From Streptomyces sp. NBC_00358 (GTDB lineage: Bacteria > Actinomycetota > Actinomycetes > Streptomycetales > Streptomycetaceae): DNA of 64,000 bases. Shown in pieces: positions 33,075 to 40,710 of this stretch; within the stretch, counting starts at the first letter, position 1, and the number at the start of each line of letters is the position of its first letter. A model generated the notes under the pieces. That model did no database searches and was not told the origin of the DNA. It was given only the letters and a program-made list of their open reading frames with translations. The stretch is from positions 5,890,001-5,954,000 of the forward strand of contig NZ_CP107976.1 in assembly GCF_036099295.1 (NCBI RefSeq), given 5' to 3'. Both the position numbers and the translations under genes were made by a program.

Positions 33075-34130
33075 ATGGCAGTCCACGGAGCGCGGGGCCG
33101 CAGCGGTGGGCGGCCGACCCTCGAAGAGGTGGCCGTGCGCGCAGGCGTGGGCCGCGGCACGGTCTCCCGGGTGATCAACGGCTCTCCGCGGGTCAGTGAC
33201 GCGACCCGCGCGGCGGTCGAGGCGGCGGTCGCGGAGCTCGGTTACGTCCCCAACACGGCGGCCCGCGCCCTCGCGGCCAACCGCACGGACGCGATCGCCC
33301 TGGTCGTCCCCGAACCCGAGACCCGGTTCTTCGCGGAACCGTACTTCTCGGACATGTTGCGCGGTGTCGGTGCCGAACTCTCCGAGACCGAGATGCAGTT
33401 GCTGCTGATATTCGCGGGCAGCGACCGGGAGCGCCAGCGCCTGGCCCAGTACCTGGCCGCGCACCGCGTGGACGGAGTCCTGCTGGTCTCGGTGCACGCC
33501 GACGACCCGCTCCCCGACCTGCTCTCCCAGTTGGAGATCCCGGCCGTGATCAGCGGCCGGCGCTCGGCGGAGGAGACGCTTCCGTCGGTGGACTCGGACA
33601 ACTACGGCGGCGGGCGCGCGGCCGTGGAGCATCTGATCTCCCGCGGGCGCCGCAAAGTCGCCCACCTGGCCGGCCGCATGGACGTCTACGGCGCCCAGCG
33701 CCGTGTCGACGGCTACCGCCAGGGCCTGCTCGACGCGGGCCGTCCGGTGGACGAAGGCCTGATCGTCCCCGGCGACTTCACCGAGGAAGGGGGCCGGCGT
33801 GCCATGTCCCTGCTGCTGGAGCGCTGCCCCGACCTCGACGCCGTCTTCGCGGGCTCCGACGTCATGGCGGCGGGTGCCCGGCAGGTCCTGCGCGAGACCG
33901 GCCGCCGCATCCCCGACGACGTGGCACTGATCGGCTACGACGACTCCGCCATAGCCCGTCACATGGACCCGCCCCTCACCAGCGTCCGCCAGCCCATCGA
34001 GGAGATGGGGCGCGCCATGATCGACCTCCTCCTCGGAGAGATCGCGGACCGCCGTCCCGCGGTCTCCCGGGGGCTGGAGAAGCGGCAGCTCGTGCTGCCG
34101 GCGGAGCTGGTGGTGCGGGCCTCGTCGTAG
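33075..34130 (+). CDS. cebR: CebR, LacI-family repressor of cellobiose utilisation
   Basis: A 351-residue LacI/GalR repressor. The HTH (TLEEVAVRAGVGRGTVSRVI, about 16-35) and hinge helix (TAARALAANRTDAIALVVP) are typical; the effector domain includes DGVLLVSVHADDPLPDLLSQ and HLAGRMDVYGAQRRVDGYRQ. The start is ATG 33075 with GGGAGGCGGA 6 nt upstream. It is divergent from cebE and matches the two TGGGAGCGCTCCCA-type boxes here. It represses cebEFG and bglC until cello-oligosaccharide binds. Confidence 0.94.
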   Translation: MAVHGARGRSGGRPTLEEVAVRAGVGRGTVSRVINGSPRVSDATRAAVEAAVAELGYVPNTAARALAANRTDAIALVVPEPETRFFAEPYFSDMLRGVGAELSETEMQLLLIFAGSDRERQRLAQYLAAHRVDGVLLVSVHADDPLPDLLSQLEIPAVISGRRSAEETLPSVDSDNYGGGRAAVEHLISRGRRKVAHLAGRMDVYGAQRRVDGYRQGLLDAGRPVDEGLIVPGDFTEEGGRRAMSLLLERCPDLDAVFAGSDVMAAGARQVLRETGRRIPDDVALIGYDDSAIARHMDPPLTSVRQPIEEMGRAMIDLLLGEIADRRPAVSRGLEKRQLVLPAELVVRASS

Positions 34131-34217
34131 GACGCCGGGCCCGCCCGGCTACGCCGCGAACGTCCGGCCTGCGGCTTCTGTCCGCCGGAGGCGGCCGGGT
34201 AGGGCAGGCTGGCGTCC

Positions 34218-35039
34218 ATGGTCCTGCATCCCTTGCTCGGAGTCGACGAAGTGCCCGCCGTGGAGCCGTATCTGGGCCGGGTGGGTGAGGTGTTCCGGGT
34301 GTTCGGTGAGCGTGACTCGGGCTGCGTGGCGTACGGGGTGCGGCTGCTCGACGGCGCCCGCTGGTTCGTCAAGGAAGCCGTCAACGAACACGGTCACCGC
34401 TCACTCGAACGAGGATGGGCATTTCACCGGGCCGTCCGGCACACCGCGATCGTCCCGCAGGTCCACCGGATCGCCGTGCGGGACGGCTGGGCGGTGGTCA
34501 TGCCCTGGCGCTCGGGCGAGGTGCTGTACCACCCCGCCGCGGGCGGGTCCCGCGACCGCACGCGTCCGGGCGGCCCCATGGCCCGCTTCCGCTCCCTGCC
34601 CACCGCCGAGGTGCTGCGCGCCTTCGACCGGGTCCTCGACGCCCACCTCACCGTGGAGGCGGCCGGCCAGGTCGCCGTGGACTTCTACGACGGCACGCTG
34701 CTCTACGACTTCGCCGCGGGCGCCGTCCACCTCGTGGACCTCGACGAGTACCGGCCGGGACCCTTCGTCCTGGAGGACGAACGGCTGCCGGGCTCACGCC
34801 GGTTCATGTCCCCCGAGGAGTTCGTCCGCGGCGCCGTCATCGACAGCAGGACGACGGTGTTCACCCTCGGCCGGGCCGCCCGCCATCTGCTCGACGCGGG
34901 TGACGAGGAACGCGCCTGGCGCGGCACCGCGGGGCAGTTGGCGGTCGTCGAACGCGCCACCTTCCCGGCTCCGGACGACCGCTTCACGGACGTGCACCGC
35001 TTCGCCGAGGCCTGGCGCGCGGCCGGGGCGGCCCGATAG
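34218..35039 (+). CDS. Protein kinase-like / phosphotransferase-fold protein (uncertain substrate)
   Basis: A 273-residue cytoplasmic protein with kinase-like organisation. Candidate ATP-lysine RWFVKEAVNEH, a hinge-like VVMPWRSGEVLY, and a catalytic-loop counterpart VAVDFYDGTLLYDF followed by VHLVDLDEYRPG, which resembles the metal-binding DxD of aminoglycoside-phosphotransferase-like kinases. The usual HxD motif is replaced by DFYDG. Commonly annotated 'serine/threonine protein kinase'. The start ATG 34218 has weak ribosome-binding. The target is unknown, and I would not assume protein phosphorylation. Confidence 0.72.
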   Translation: MVLHPLLGVDEVPAVEPYLGRVGEVFRVFGERDSGCVAYGVRLLDGARWFVKEAVNEHGHRSLERGWAFHRAVRHTAIVPQVHRIAVRDGWAVVMPWRSGEVLYHPAAGGSRDRTRPGGPMARFRSLPTAEVLRAFDRVLDAHLTVEAAGQVAVDFYDGTLLYDFAAGAVHLVDLDEYRPGPFVLEDERLPGSRRFMSPEEFVRGAVIDSRTTVFTLGRAARHLLDAGDEERAWRGTAGQLAVVERATFPAPDDRFTDVHRFAEAWRAAGAAR

Positions 35040-35047
35040 CGGCGAGG

Positions 35048-35611
35048 TCACCGCCGTACCGTCAGCTCCCACCTGACCTCGCCGTCCTGGAGGGTGTCCG
35101 TCGCGGTGAGCCCCGCCGCCGCGGCGACGGCGGCGGACGCGTGGTGACCGGGGTGCACATGGGCCACGACCGTACGGACGGGATACGCGCGGATCACGTG
35201 CCGGACCAGCGCCCGCGCCGCCTCCACCGCGTATCCCCGGCCCTGCCAGGGCGTACCCACCACCCAGGCGACCTCCGCGACCTCCCCCGAGACGGTCGCC
35301 TGGACCGTCCCCACCAGGCGGCCCCCGGCGCGCTCCCGCAGCACCCAGTTGCGCCAGCGCACGGCGGGGTCGGGTGAGCCCGCGACGAGGCGTTCGTACC
35401 GCGAGCGGAGCCCCTGAGCCGTGTGCGGCGCCCCGCCGATGAAGACGTGCAGCGCCGGATCCGACAGCGCCTCGGCCATCTCCTCGGCGTGTTCGACGCG
35501 CAACGGGAGGAGATCGAGCCGGGCGGTACCGGCCGTCCGCTCTGCGGCCGCACCGGGGCCGGGCTCGGCGGGGTGGGGTTCGCAGGGGAGGGGTTCCACG
35601 GGGTGGGGCAC
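35048..35611 (-). CDS. GNAT-family N-acetyltransferase
   Basis: A 187-residue RimJ/RimL-like GNAT acetyltransferase. The acetyl-CoA-binding motif A appears as VVGTPWQGRGYAVEAARALV (Gln/Arg-x-x-Gly-x-Gly/Ala type). An earlier segment is LRERAGGRLVGTVQATVSGE. The start is uncertain: the open frame begins at 35725, but the first 38 codons are low-complexity and two GTG codons are available; I chose GTG 35611. It is convergent with the kinase-like gene, stops 8 nt apart. Acceptor unknown. Confidence 0.78.
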   Translation of the reverse strand: MPHPVEPLPCEPHPAEPGPGAAAERTAGTARLDLLPLRVEHAEEMAEALSDPALHVFIGGAPHTAQGLRSRYERLVAGSPDPAVRWRNWVLRERAGGRLVGTVQATVSGEVAEVAWVVGTPWQGRGYAVEAARALVRHVIRAYPVRTVVAHVHPGHHASAAVAAAAGLTATDTLQDGEVRWELTVRR

Positions 35612-35704
35612 GAGGGGAGCGTACGGGGTGCGGGCTCGCGCGGCTCGTGCGGTGCCTCGGGGGTACGCGGTCAGGGGTACGCCGGGATGGTGCCCGGGAA
35701 CGCA

Positions 35705-35741
35705 ATCAGCCGGTGACCTGTTCACCAGGTCACCGGCTGAT
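35705..35741 (-). terminator. 16-bp hairpin terminator of tRNA-His
   Basis: Arms at 35705-35720 and 35726-35741 are perfect complements around a 5-nt loop (TTCAC), starting 8 nt after the tRNA 3' end in the minus-strand sense. It can stop the tRNA transcript before the GNAT gene. Confidence 0.7.
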
Positions 35742-35748
35742 CACTCAG

Positions 35749-35822
35749 GGTGAGTGACGGGACTTGAACCCGCGGCCACCTGGACCACAACCAGGTGCTC
35801 TACCAACTGAGCTACACCCACC
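35749..35822 (-). tRNA. tRNA-His (anticodon GTG)
   Basis: Full cloverleaf on the minus strand: acceptor GTGGGTG pairing with CACTCAC, D-arm TAGCTCAGTTGG, anticodon stem CCTGG/CCAGG with loop TTGTGGT (anticodon GTG), T-arm GCGGG/CCCGT with TTCAAGT. The extra G at -1 opposite C73 is encoded, a tRNA-His hallmark. CCA is not encoded. Confidence 0.96.
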
Positions 35823-35929
35823 ATGTCCGGTCTTCGTGCTTCTCCGACCGGCCGAGAAAAAGTGTACAGGGTCTGGAGGGGTGCTCGCGCACGGCTTTTT
35901 CCGGGGCCCATCAGGGCCCCGTCAAAGGC

Positions 35930-36532
35930 CTATTCGGCGGGCAGGACGTGCTTGGCCGCGATGGTGCGGGCGGTGTCCGAGTCGGGGCCGGGCTGCGGGA
36001 CGAAGACGGCCTCGCGGTAGTAGCGGAGTTCGGCGATGGACTCGCGGATGTCCGCCAGGGCGCGGTGATTGCCGTTCTTCTCCGGGCTGTTGAAGTACGC
36101 CCGGGGGTACCAGCGCCGGGCCAGCTCCTTGACGGAGGACACGTCCACGATCCGGTAGTGGAGGTAGCCCTCCAGCGTCGCCATGTCGCGCAGCAGGAAG
36201 CCGCGGTCCGTGCCGACGGAGTTCCCGCAGAGCGGGGCCTTGCCCGGCTCCTTGACGTGCTCACGCACGTAGGCGAGGACCTGCTCCTCGGCGTCCGCCA
36301 GGGTCGTGCCCCCGGCGAGCTCCTCCAGCAGGCCGGAGGCCGTGTGCATCTGGCGCACCACGTCCGGCATCGTCTCCAGGGCCGCGTCCGGCGGGCGGAT
36401 CACGATGTCCACACCGTCGCCGAGCACGTTCAGCTCAGAGTCGGTGACCAGAGCGGCCACTTCGATGAGCGCGTCATCCGACAGCGAGAGTCCGGTCATC
36501 TCGCAGTCGATCCACACCATGCGATCGTTCAT
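35930..36532 (-). CDS. orn: Oligoribonuclease (Orn), DEDDh 3'-5' exonuclease
   Basis: A 200-residue oligoribonuclease. DEDDh motifs are visible: WIDCEMTGL (Exo I, D and E), [10 protein letters not shown] (Exo II), and [11 protein letters not shown] (Exo III, His and Asp). The start ATG 36532 ([14 protein letters not shown]) is the usual length; a 9-nt longer start is possible at 36541. It degrades nanoRNAs and pGpG left by c-di-GMP breakdown, which ties it to the GGDEF-EAL enzyme in this window. It is downstream of adpA on the same strand, as in S. coelicolor and S. griseus, where orn supports growth and development. Confidence 0.96.
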   Translation of the reverse strand: MNDRMVWIDCEMTGLSLSDDALIEVAALVTDSELNVLGDGVDIVIRPPDAALETMPDVVRQMHTASGLLEELAGGTTLADAEEQVLAYVREHVKEPGKAPLCGNSVGTDRGFLLRDMATLEGYLHYRIVDVSSVKELARRWYPRAYFNSPEKNGNHRALADIRESIAELRYYREAVFVPQPGPDSDTARTIAAKHVLPAE

Positions 36533-36625
36533 GTGTCTCACCCTACGGCCCGCCCCGCTCAGGTGGACCCGCCCGTGCGCCCCGGCGGAGCGGCGGATCG
36601 TGCCGGCGCCGGGCCCGCACGCGAA

Positions 36626-36651
36626 GGGCCCGCACCCGAAGGTGCGGGCCC
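36626..36651. terminator. 11-bp hairpin with CGAA loop after adpA
   Basis: Arms at 36626-36636 and 36641-36651 are perfect complements with loop CGAA. It lies in the 141-nt gap between adpA and orn, so it may terminate adpA. A partial copy of the same block (GGGCCCGCACGCGAA) precedes it. Confidence 0.6.
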
Positions 36652-36673
36652 CGCGTGTCGGCCGGTCGCCGGA

Positions 36674-37915
36674 CTACGGCGCGCTGCGCTGTCCGGGCAG
36701 GCTCGGCCTGCCCGCGGCGTACAGCTCCGGGCGTTCCCGCATCGCCTCCGCGGACAGAGCCGCGGCGGCGCCCAGGGCGCCGGCCGTCGCGGTGCGCCGG
36801 GTCTGCATCGGGACCGGGCCCGAATGCTCCTGGTGCAGTGACGCCGGTGGTCCGAGCGGGCCCGTCGGGCCGTCCGGATCGCTGGAGCGGTCGGTCTGCG
36901 GCCTGCGTGCGCGGTACGCCGCCCGGTACGCGGCCGGGGACGAACCCAGCTGCCGCCGGAAGTGACCCCGCAGCGCGACCGGCGAACGGAAGCCGCAGCG
37001 GCCCGCGACCTCGTCGACCGAGTAGTCGGAGGTCTCCAGGAGACGCTGCGCCTGCAGGACGCGCTGAGTGATCAGCCACTGCAGCGGAGCGCTTCCGGTG
37101 AGCGAGCGGAACCGGCGGTCGAAGGTGCGGCGGCTCATGTAGGCGCGAGCCGCCAGCGTCTCGACGTCGAACTGCTCATGGAGATGCTCCAGCGCCCAGG
37201 CGACGACCTCGGCGAGCGGGTCGGCGCCGATCTCCTCCGGCAGCGACCGGTCGAGGTAGCGCTCCTGGCCGCCGCTGCGCCGTGGTGGGACCACCAGACG
37301 CCGGGCCAGCGCGCCCGCCGCCTCGTTGCCGTGGTCCGTCCGCACGATGTGGAGACAGAGGTCGATTCCGGCCGCCGTCCCCGCCGATGTCAGCACGTCG
37401 CCGTCGTCCACGAAGAGCTCGCGGGGATCGACGTGCACCGACGGATAGCGCTTGGCCAGGGTCGGGGCGTACATCCAGTGGGTCGTCGCCGGACGGCCGT
37501 CCAGTAAGCCGGCCGCGGCGAGCACGAAGGCGCCGGTGCACAGCCCGACTATGCGGGCGCCTTCCTCATGAGCACGGCGCAGTGCGTCGAGCGCCTCCTC
37601 CGGTGGTGGCGAGGTGATCGACCGCCAGGCGGGCACGACGACCGTGCCTGCCCTGGAGATCGCTTCCAGGCCATGTGGTGCGGTGAGTTCCAGGCCCCCT
37701 GTGGTCCGCAGCGGGCCTTCCTCGCCGGCACACACCAAAAGGCGGTAGCGCGGCACGCCGGCGTCCTGGCGGTCAATCCCGAACACCGACAGCGGTATGG
37801 AACTCTCGAAAATGGGGCCGCCGCTGAACAGCAGCACCGCGACGATCTCCTTGCGGCGTCGCCCGGACAGCTTCCGGGCCGCGGCTTCCGGCGCGGCAGT
37901 GGAGTCGTGGCTCAT
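36674..37915 (-). CDS. adpA: AdpA (BldH), AraC/GATase1-like master regulator of development
   Basis: A 413-residue AdpA. The ThiJ/PfpI/DJ-1-like dimerisation domain covers about 25-205 (VAVLLFSGGPIFESSIPLSV, GLCTGAFVLAAAGLLDGRP), and the AraC-type HTH pair about 238-335 (TLAARAYMSRRTFDRRFRSL, SVDEVAGRCGFRSPVALRGH). The start is ATG 37915 (MSHDSTAAPEAAARK). Codon 137 is TTA (minus strand, 37505-37507), so translation should depend on the bldA tRNA, as known for adpA. Downstream lies orn, the usual order. It controls aerial growth, secondary metabolism and secreted enzymes. The C-terminus is divergent and Arg/Pro-rich. Confidence 0.97.
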   Translation of the reverse strand: MSHDSTAAPEAAARKLSGRRRKEIVAVLLFSGGPIFESSIPLSVFGIDRQDAGVPRYRLLVCAGEEGPLRTTGGLELTAPHGLEAISRAGTVVVPAWRSITSPPPEEALDALRRAHEEGARIVGLCTGAFVLAAAGLLDGRPATTHWMYAPTLAKRYPSVHVDPRELFVDDGDVLTSAGTAAGIDLCLHIVRTDHGNEAAGALARRLVVPPRRSGGQERYLDRSLPEEIGADPLAEVVAWALEHLHEQFDVETLAARAYMSRRTFDRRFRSLTGSAPLQWLITQRVLQAQRLLETSDYSVDEVAGRCGFRSPVALRGHFRRQLGSSPAAYRAAYRARRPQTDRSSDPDGPTGPLGPPASLHQEHSGPVPMQTRRTATAGALGAAAALSAEAMRERPELYAAGRPSLPGQRSAP

Positions 37916-38289
37916 CCTGCTAAGCCCCCCTCGGTGGTCGCGGCTCCTCGGTTGTGTCGCTCCTGCACGTTTCCCCTCGGTCCTGCACGAGTCCCCCGCC
38001 GTAAGACAAGATCGAATCTACTGTGTTCGCTGGCGCCAAGGTGACCAGTTCGGTACTCCGCAGAATGTCGACATGGCAACTTGGCGTGAAGCATTCGATC
38101 ACGAAGCGTTGCACTCGTGGGCGCCGCAGGGAAGTGCGCCTCGTGGCAGTGGCCAATCCACGTAGGGTGCGCGCGCCATCCCCACCCCTTTAGGTGCAGG
38201 TCGAACGGGGGTTGGGGGGTCGTTCGAGCAAGGGATGGGCCACATCCAGAAGTTGGCTGAAAAGAAGCGTAGCCGTACGCGGAAACCGG
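37916..38289. other. adpA upstream region (374 nt, noncoding)
   Basis: The long gap upstream of adpA that normally carries its promoter and long leader. It includes the region GGCATGGCAACTTGG-like at about 38074-38091, where TGGCGTGAAG (38082-38091) is 9 of 10 to the AdpA consensus TGGCSNGWWY, so autoregulation is possible. A smaller adenine-rich patch (GGCTGAAAAGAAGCG) lies near 38255. The plus-strand open frames here have no coding features. Confidence 0.5.
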
Positions 38290-38910
38290 TCAGTCGACCG
38301 GCTTGTTTCCCCCGCCGTGACGAGCGCCACGGTGAACTCCCGTGCCGCTTCCGCCCCGTGGCCCGGCCACCGCTCCCGGGCCCCTCGCGCGCCCCGAGTT
38401 CACCGCGGTCCCGCGTCCCGGGCCGGTCCTCCCGTGCCGTCCGCGCTGCTGCGGCGCCCGCTGCCGCGCGCGTGAACGCGCCCCGCCCCGGCGCTCCTCG
38501 GCCGGGAGCCGCTCCTCGGCCATGAGTGCGGCCCCCCGCTCGGACTGGCGCAGCAGGAGCAGACAGGCTCCGGTCACGGCCGCCAGTCCGAGGGCCGTTC
38601 CGGCCGCGCCGGCGAGCGAGGAGCCGTACCAGAGGAGGATCACCGGGACCAGGACGCAGCTGAAGGCCGCCCAGCGGACCACGTCGCTCACCGTGTCCAC
38701 CGGTGGCGTCGAGGCGCACGGCCCGGAGTGCGATCCGGAGCGTGTTCCCGATCGCGATCCGGACGGAGGCGCCGCGTGCGACGGGAGGGGAGCCGCGGGT
38801 ACGGAGTGGGTGGAGGGGGCGGAGGAATGCGGGGCGCTGTCGGGTCCGGGCACGTGCTGCTCCCTAGTACTCCGGTGTTCTCCGTGTCCGCCATGGCGTC
38901 CGTTCTCCAT
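38290..38910 (-). CDS. Membrane protein of unknown function next to adpA
   Basis: A 206-residue protein with a His/Pro/Ser-rich N-terminal half (about 60 residues), two adjacent hydrophobic segments (VVRWAAFSCVLVPVILLWYG; AGAAGTALGLAAVTGACLLL), and a strongly basic Arg/Gly-rich tail. The start ATG 38910 has no strong ribosome-binding site. It is convergent with nothing and lies on the adpA strand, 374 nt upstream of adpA. The position fits a small conserved gene beside adpA in S. coelicolor. Function unknown. Confidence 0.65.
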   Translation of the reverse strand: MENGRHGGHGEHRSTREQHVPGPDSAPHSSAPSTHSVPAAPLPSHAAPPSGSRSGTRSGSHSGPCASTPPVDTVSDVVRWAAFSCVLVPVILLWYGSSLAGAAGTALGLAAVTGACLLLLRQSERGAALMAEERLPAEERRGGARSRARQRAPQQRGRHGRTGPGRGTAVNSGRARGPGAVAGPRGGSGTGVHRGARHGGGNKPVD

Positions 38911-39269
38911 GGCGGCGGCTGCGACCGGTTCAACGCGTGTTCGACCGACCGGTCACTGCCCGGCCGGTGGTGCGTACACCCGGAAGGGAGCCGTCCGGCT
39001 CCGTACGGCGAAAGGACTCCCCGTTCCCGGGAGGCCGGAGCAAATTCCCTGGGTGCCTTGCGCAAACCGCCTGTACGGGGCAGCAACCATTGCGTTACGG
39101 GCGCCCTCTCGTGCATGCTCCCTGGAATGCCGCGTAAGGCGCGCGGGATCTGGGCAGAGGAGGCGTGCCGCCGTACCCTTGGGGGTATGGGGTTGGGAAG
39201 ATGTTTCCCAGACACAGCTCTGCCGATCGTTGTCGTCCCCACCACGAGGATCCAAACGCCGAGACATCC
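38911..39269. other. Divergent intergenic region before the universal stress protein gene
   Basis: A 359-nt gap between the membrane protein and the usp gene starts. It has a 14-nt palindrome TACCCTTGGGGGTA (39174-39187; arms TACCC/GGGTA), the only ordered element I see, about 85 nt before the usp start. The AT-richer patch near 39085-39095 (AGCAACCATTGCG) might hold a promoter. No gene recognised. Confidence 0.5.
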
Positions 39270-39797
39270 ATGGCCGGTCACGAATTCTTCGATCCCGCGG
39301 ACCGCAAGCGCCCGCTCGCCGATCCCACGGCGGCCGAGCCCCTGGCGGCGGAAGAACTCCGCCACTCCTGCGATCCCGCCTTCAAGCACGGCGTCGTCGT
39401 CGGTTTCGACGGTTCGACGTCCAGCGAGCGTGCCCTCGCCTACGCGATCGGGATGGCCCACCGCTCGGGCTCCGGCCTGATCATCGTCCATGTGGCCAAC
39501 CGGCTGCCCACCACGGTGTGGGCGGGCTGCGAGCCACCGGTCTTCGTCGATGTTCCCGACCACCGCACCGAGGTGCTGGGGCTGGAGCTCGCCTGCGCGG
39601 AATACCTCTCCGAGGTGCCCTGGATCCTGGTCGAGCGCGGCGGTGACATCTGCCACGAACTCGAAGAGGTGGGCCGGGAGTACGAGGCGGACGCGATCGT
39701 CGTCGGCTCCACGCACGGCATCGTCGGGCGCATCTTCGGCTCGGTCGCGGGACGGCTCGCCAAGCGCGCCAAGCGTCCTGTCATCGTCATTCCGTAA
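39270..39797 (+). CDS. Universal stress protein (UspA family)
   Basis: A 175-residue single-domain Usp protein. The N-terminal strand is GVVVGFDGSTSSERALAYA. The ATP-binding loop is in AIVVGSTHGIVGRIFGSVAG (GxxG-x9-G-S/T pattern), and the final strand is RPVIVIP. The first 38 residues are charged and not part of the fold. The start ATG 39270 (MAGHEFFDP) is supported by similarity to known Streptomyces proteins. It probably helps in stress or dormancy responses. Confidence 0.93.
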   Translation: MAGHEFFDPADRKRPLADPTAAEPLAAEELRHSCDPAFKHGVVVGFDGSTSSERALAYAIGMAHRSGSGLIIVHVANRLPTTVWAGCEPPVFVDVPDHRTEVLGLELACAEYLSEVPWILVERGGDICHELEEVGREYEADAIVVGSTHGIVGRIFGSVAGRLAKRAKRPVIVIP

Positions 39798-39977
39798 CGC
39801 GCTGTCGTCCCAGGTGGGACGGGCCCCGGGGAAGCCCTCGCGCGACCGTGCGCGCTGGGTGAACCTACTGGCGCGTAGAGGTGTTTGTGCCTTTGTGAAG
39901 GGAATATACGGGACGCCGGTCCTACGCGGCGACCGGTACGACGCAGCACAACTGCACAGGCATGAAGGGAGCCCGCC

Positions 39978-40541
39978 GTGGACAATGACGTCTCTGCGGG
40001 AAGCACCACCACCATCGTCGGCAGACTCGCGCTCGGTGTCACCCTGCTGGCCTTCGGCCTCGGGTACACCGACCTGATCGACGGAGTGACGGCGGCCGAC
40101 GCCGTGTCACTGGCCCACTACGTAGGCGGCGTTGCGCTCTTCGTCGCCGGACTGCTCGCGTTCCGCGACCGTGACGCCGGGAACGGCACGGCCTTCACGG
40201 GACTCGGTGCCCTCTGGTTCACCTGGGCCGTCTCGGCCGGTGGCCAGGTCTCCGACAACGCGGCGGGACTCTTCCTGCTGCTGTTCGCACTCGTCGTGCT
40301 GTCGCTCACCCTCGCGGGCGGCGACGTGCTCGGCCAGGGCACCTACGGACTGTTCTTCGTCTCCCTGCTGCTTCTCGCCGTCGGCCGCTTCGCCGACAAC
40401 GCCGACCTGGCCAAGGCCGGCGGCTGGTTCGCCGTCGCGGCTGGCGCCGTCGCCTGGTACGCGGCTACCGCGGCCCTCGCCCACTGGCCCACGGCCCTTC
40501 CGCGACGCGCCGCCGGCCGGGGGGTGACGGCCACCGGCTGA
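39978..40541 (+). CDS. GPR1/FUN34/YaaH-type membrane protein (acetate uptake-like)
   Basis: A 187-residue protein with six membrane spans, for example GRLALGVTLLAFGLGYTDLI, VGGVALFVAGLLAFRDRDAG, and LFLLLFALVVLSLTLAGG. The pattern matches the GPR1/FUN34/YaaH (SatP) group although the usual NPAPLGL opening motif is missing, so acetate transport is uncertain. GTG 39978 has AAGGGAG upstream. In the 180-nt upstream gap, GTTT followed about 16 nt later by GGGAAT looks like a SigB-type promoter (one mismatch), which would fit a stress gene. It is convergent with glmS. Confidence 0.7.
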   Translation: MDNDVSAGSTTTIVGRLALGVTLLAFGLGYTDLIDGVTAADAVSLAHYVGGVALFVAGLLAFRDRDAGNGTAFTGLGALWFTWAVSAGGQVSDNAAGLFLLLFALVVLSLTLAGGDVLGQGTYGLFFVSLLLLAVGRFADNADLAKAGGWFAVAAGAVAWYAATAALAHWPTALPRRAAGRGVTATG

Positions 40542-40586
40542 CCTCGGCGCGGGTCGGGGTATTGGGCGGCTCCGGCCCTTGAAGGG

Positions 40587-40621
40587 CGATCCCCGTGCGC
40601 GGGTGGTGCGCACGGGGATCG
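40587..40621. terminator. 14-bp hairpin between SatP-like gene and glmS
   Basis: Arms 40587-40600 and 40608-40621 are perfect complements with a 7-nt loop (GGGTGGT). It lies between the two convergent genes and can stop both. Confidence 0.65.
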
Positions 40622-40710
40622 TTCATGTCCGGCCGCGGGCAGGGGACGGTGTTGCCGCGGCGGATCATGCGGTGGTGGATCGTTCGGGCGGCGGACCGCC
40701 CGGCCGCCGA

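Noticed and set aside
37797-38165. Small plus-strand ORFs upstream of adpA
   Set aside because: No ribosome-binding site or conserved sequence; region is the adpA leader and promoter.
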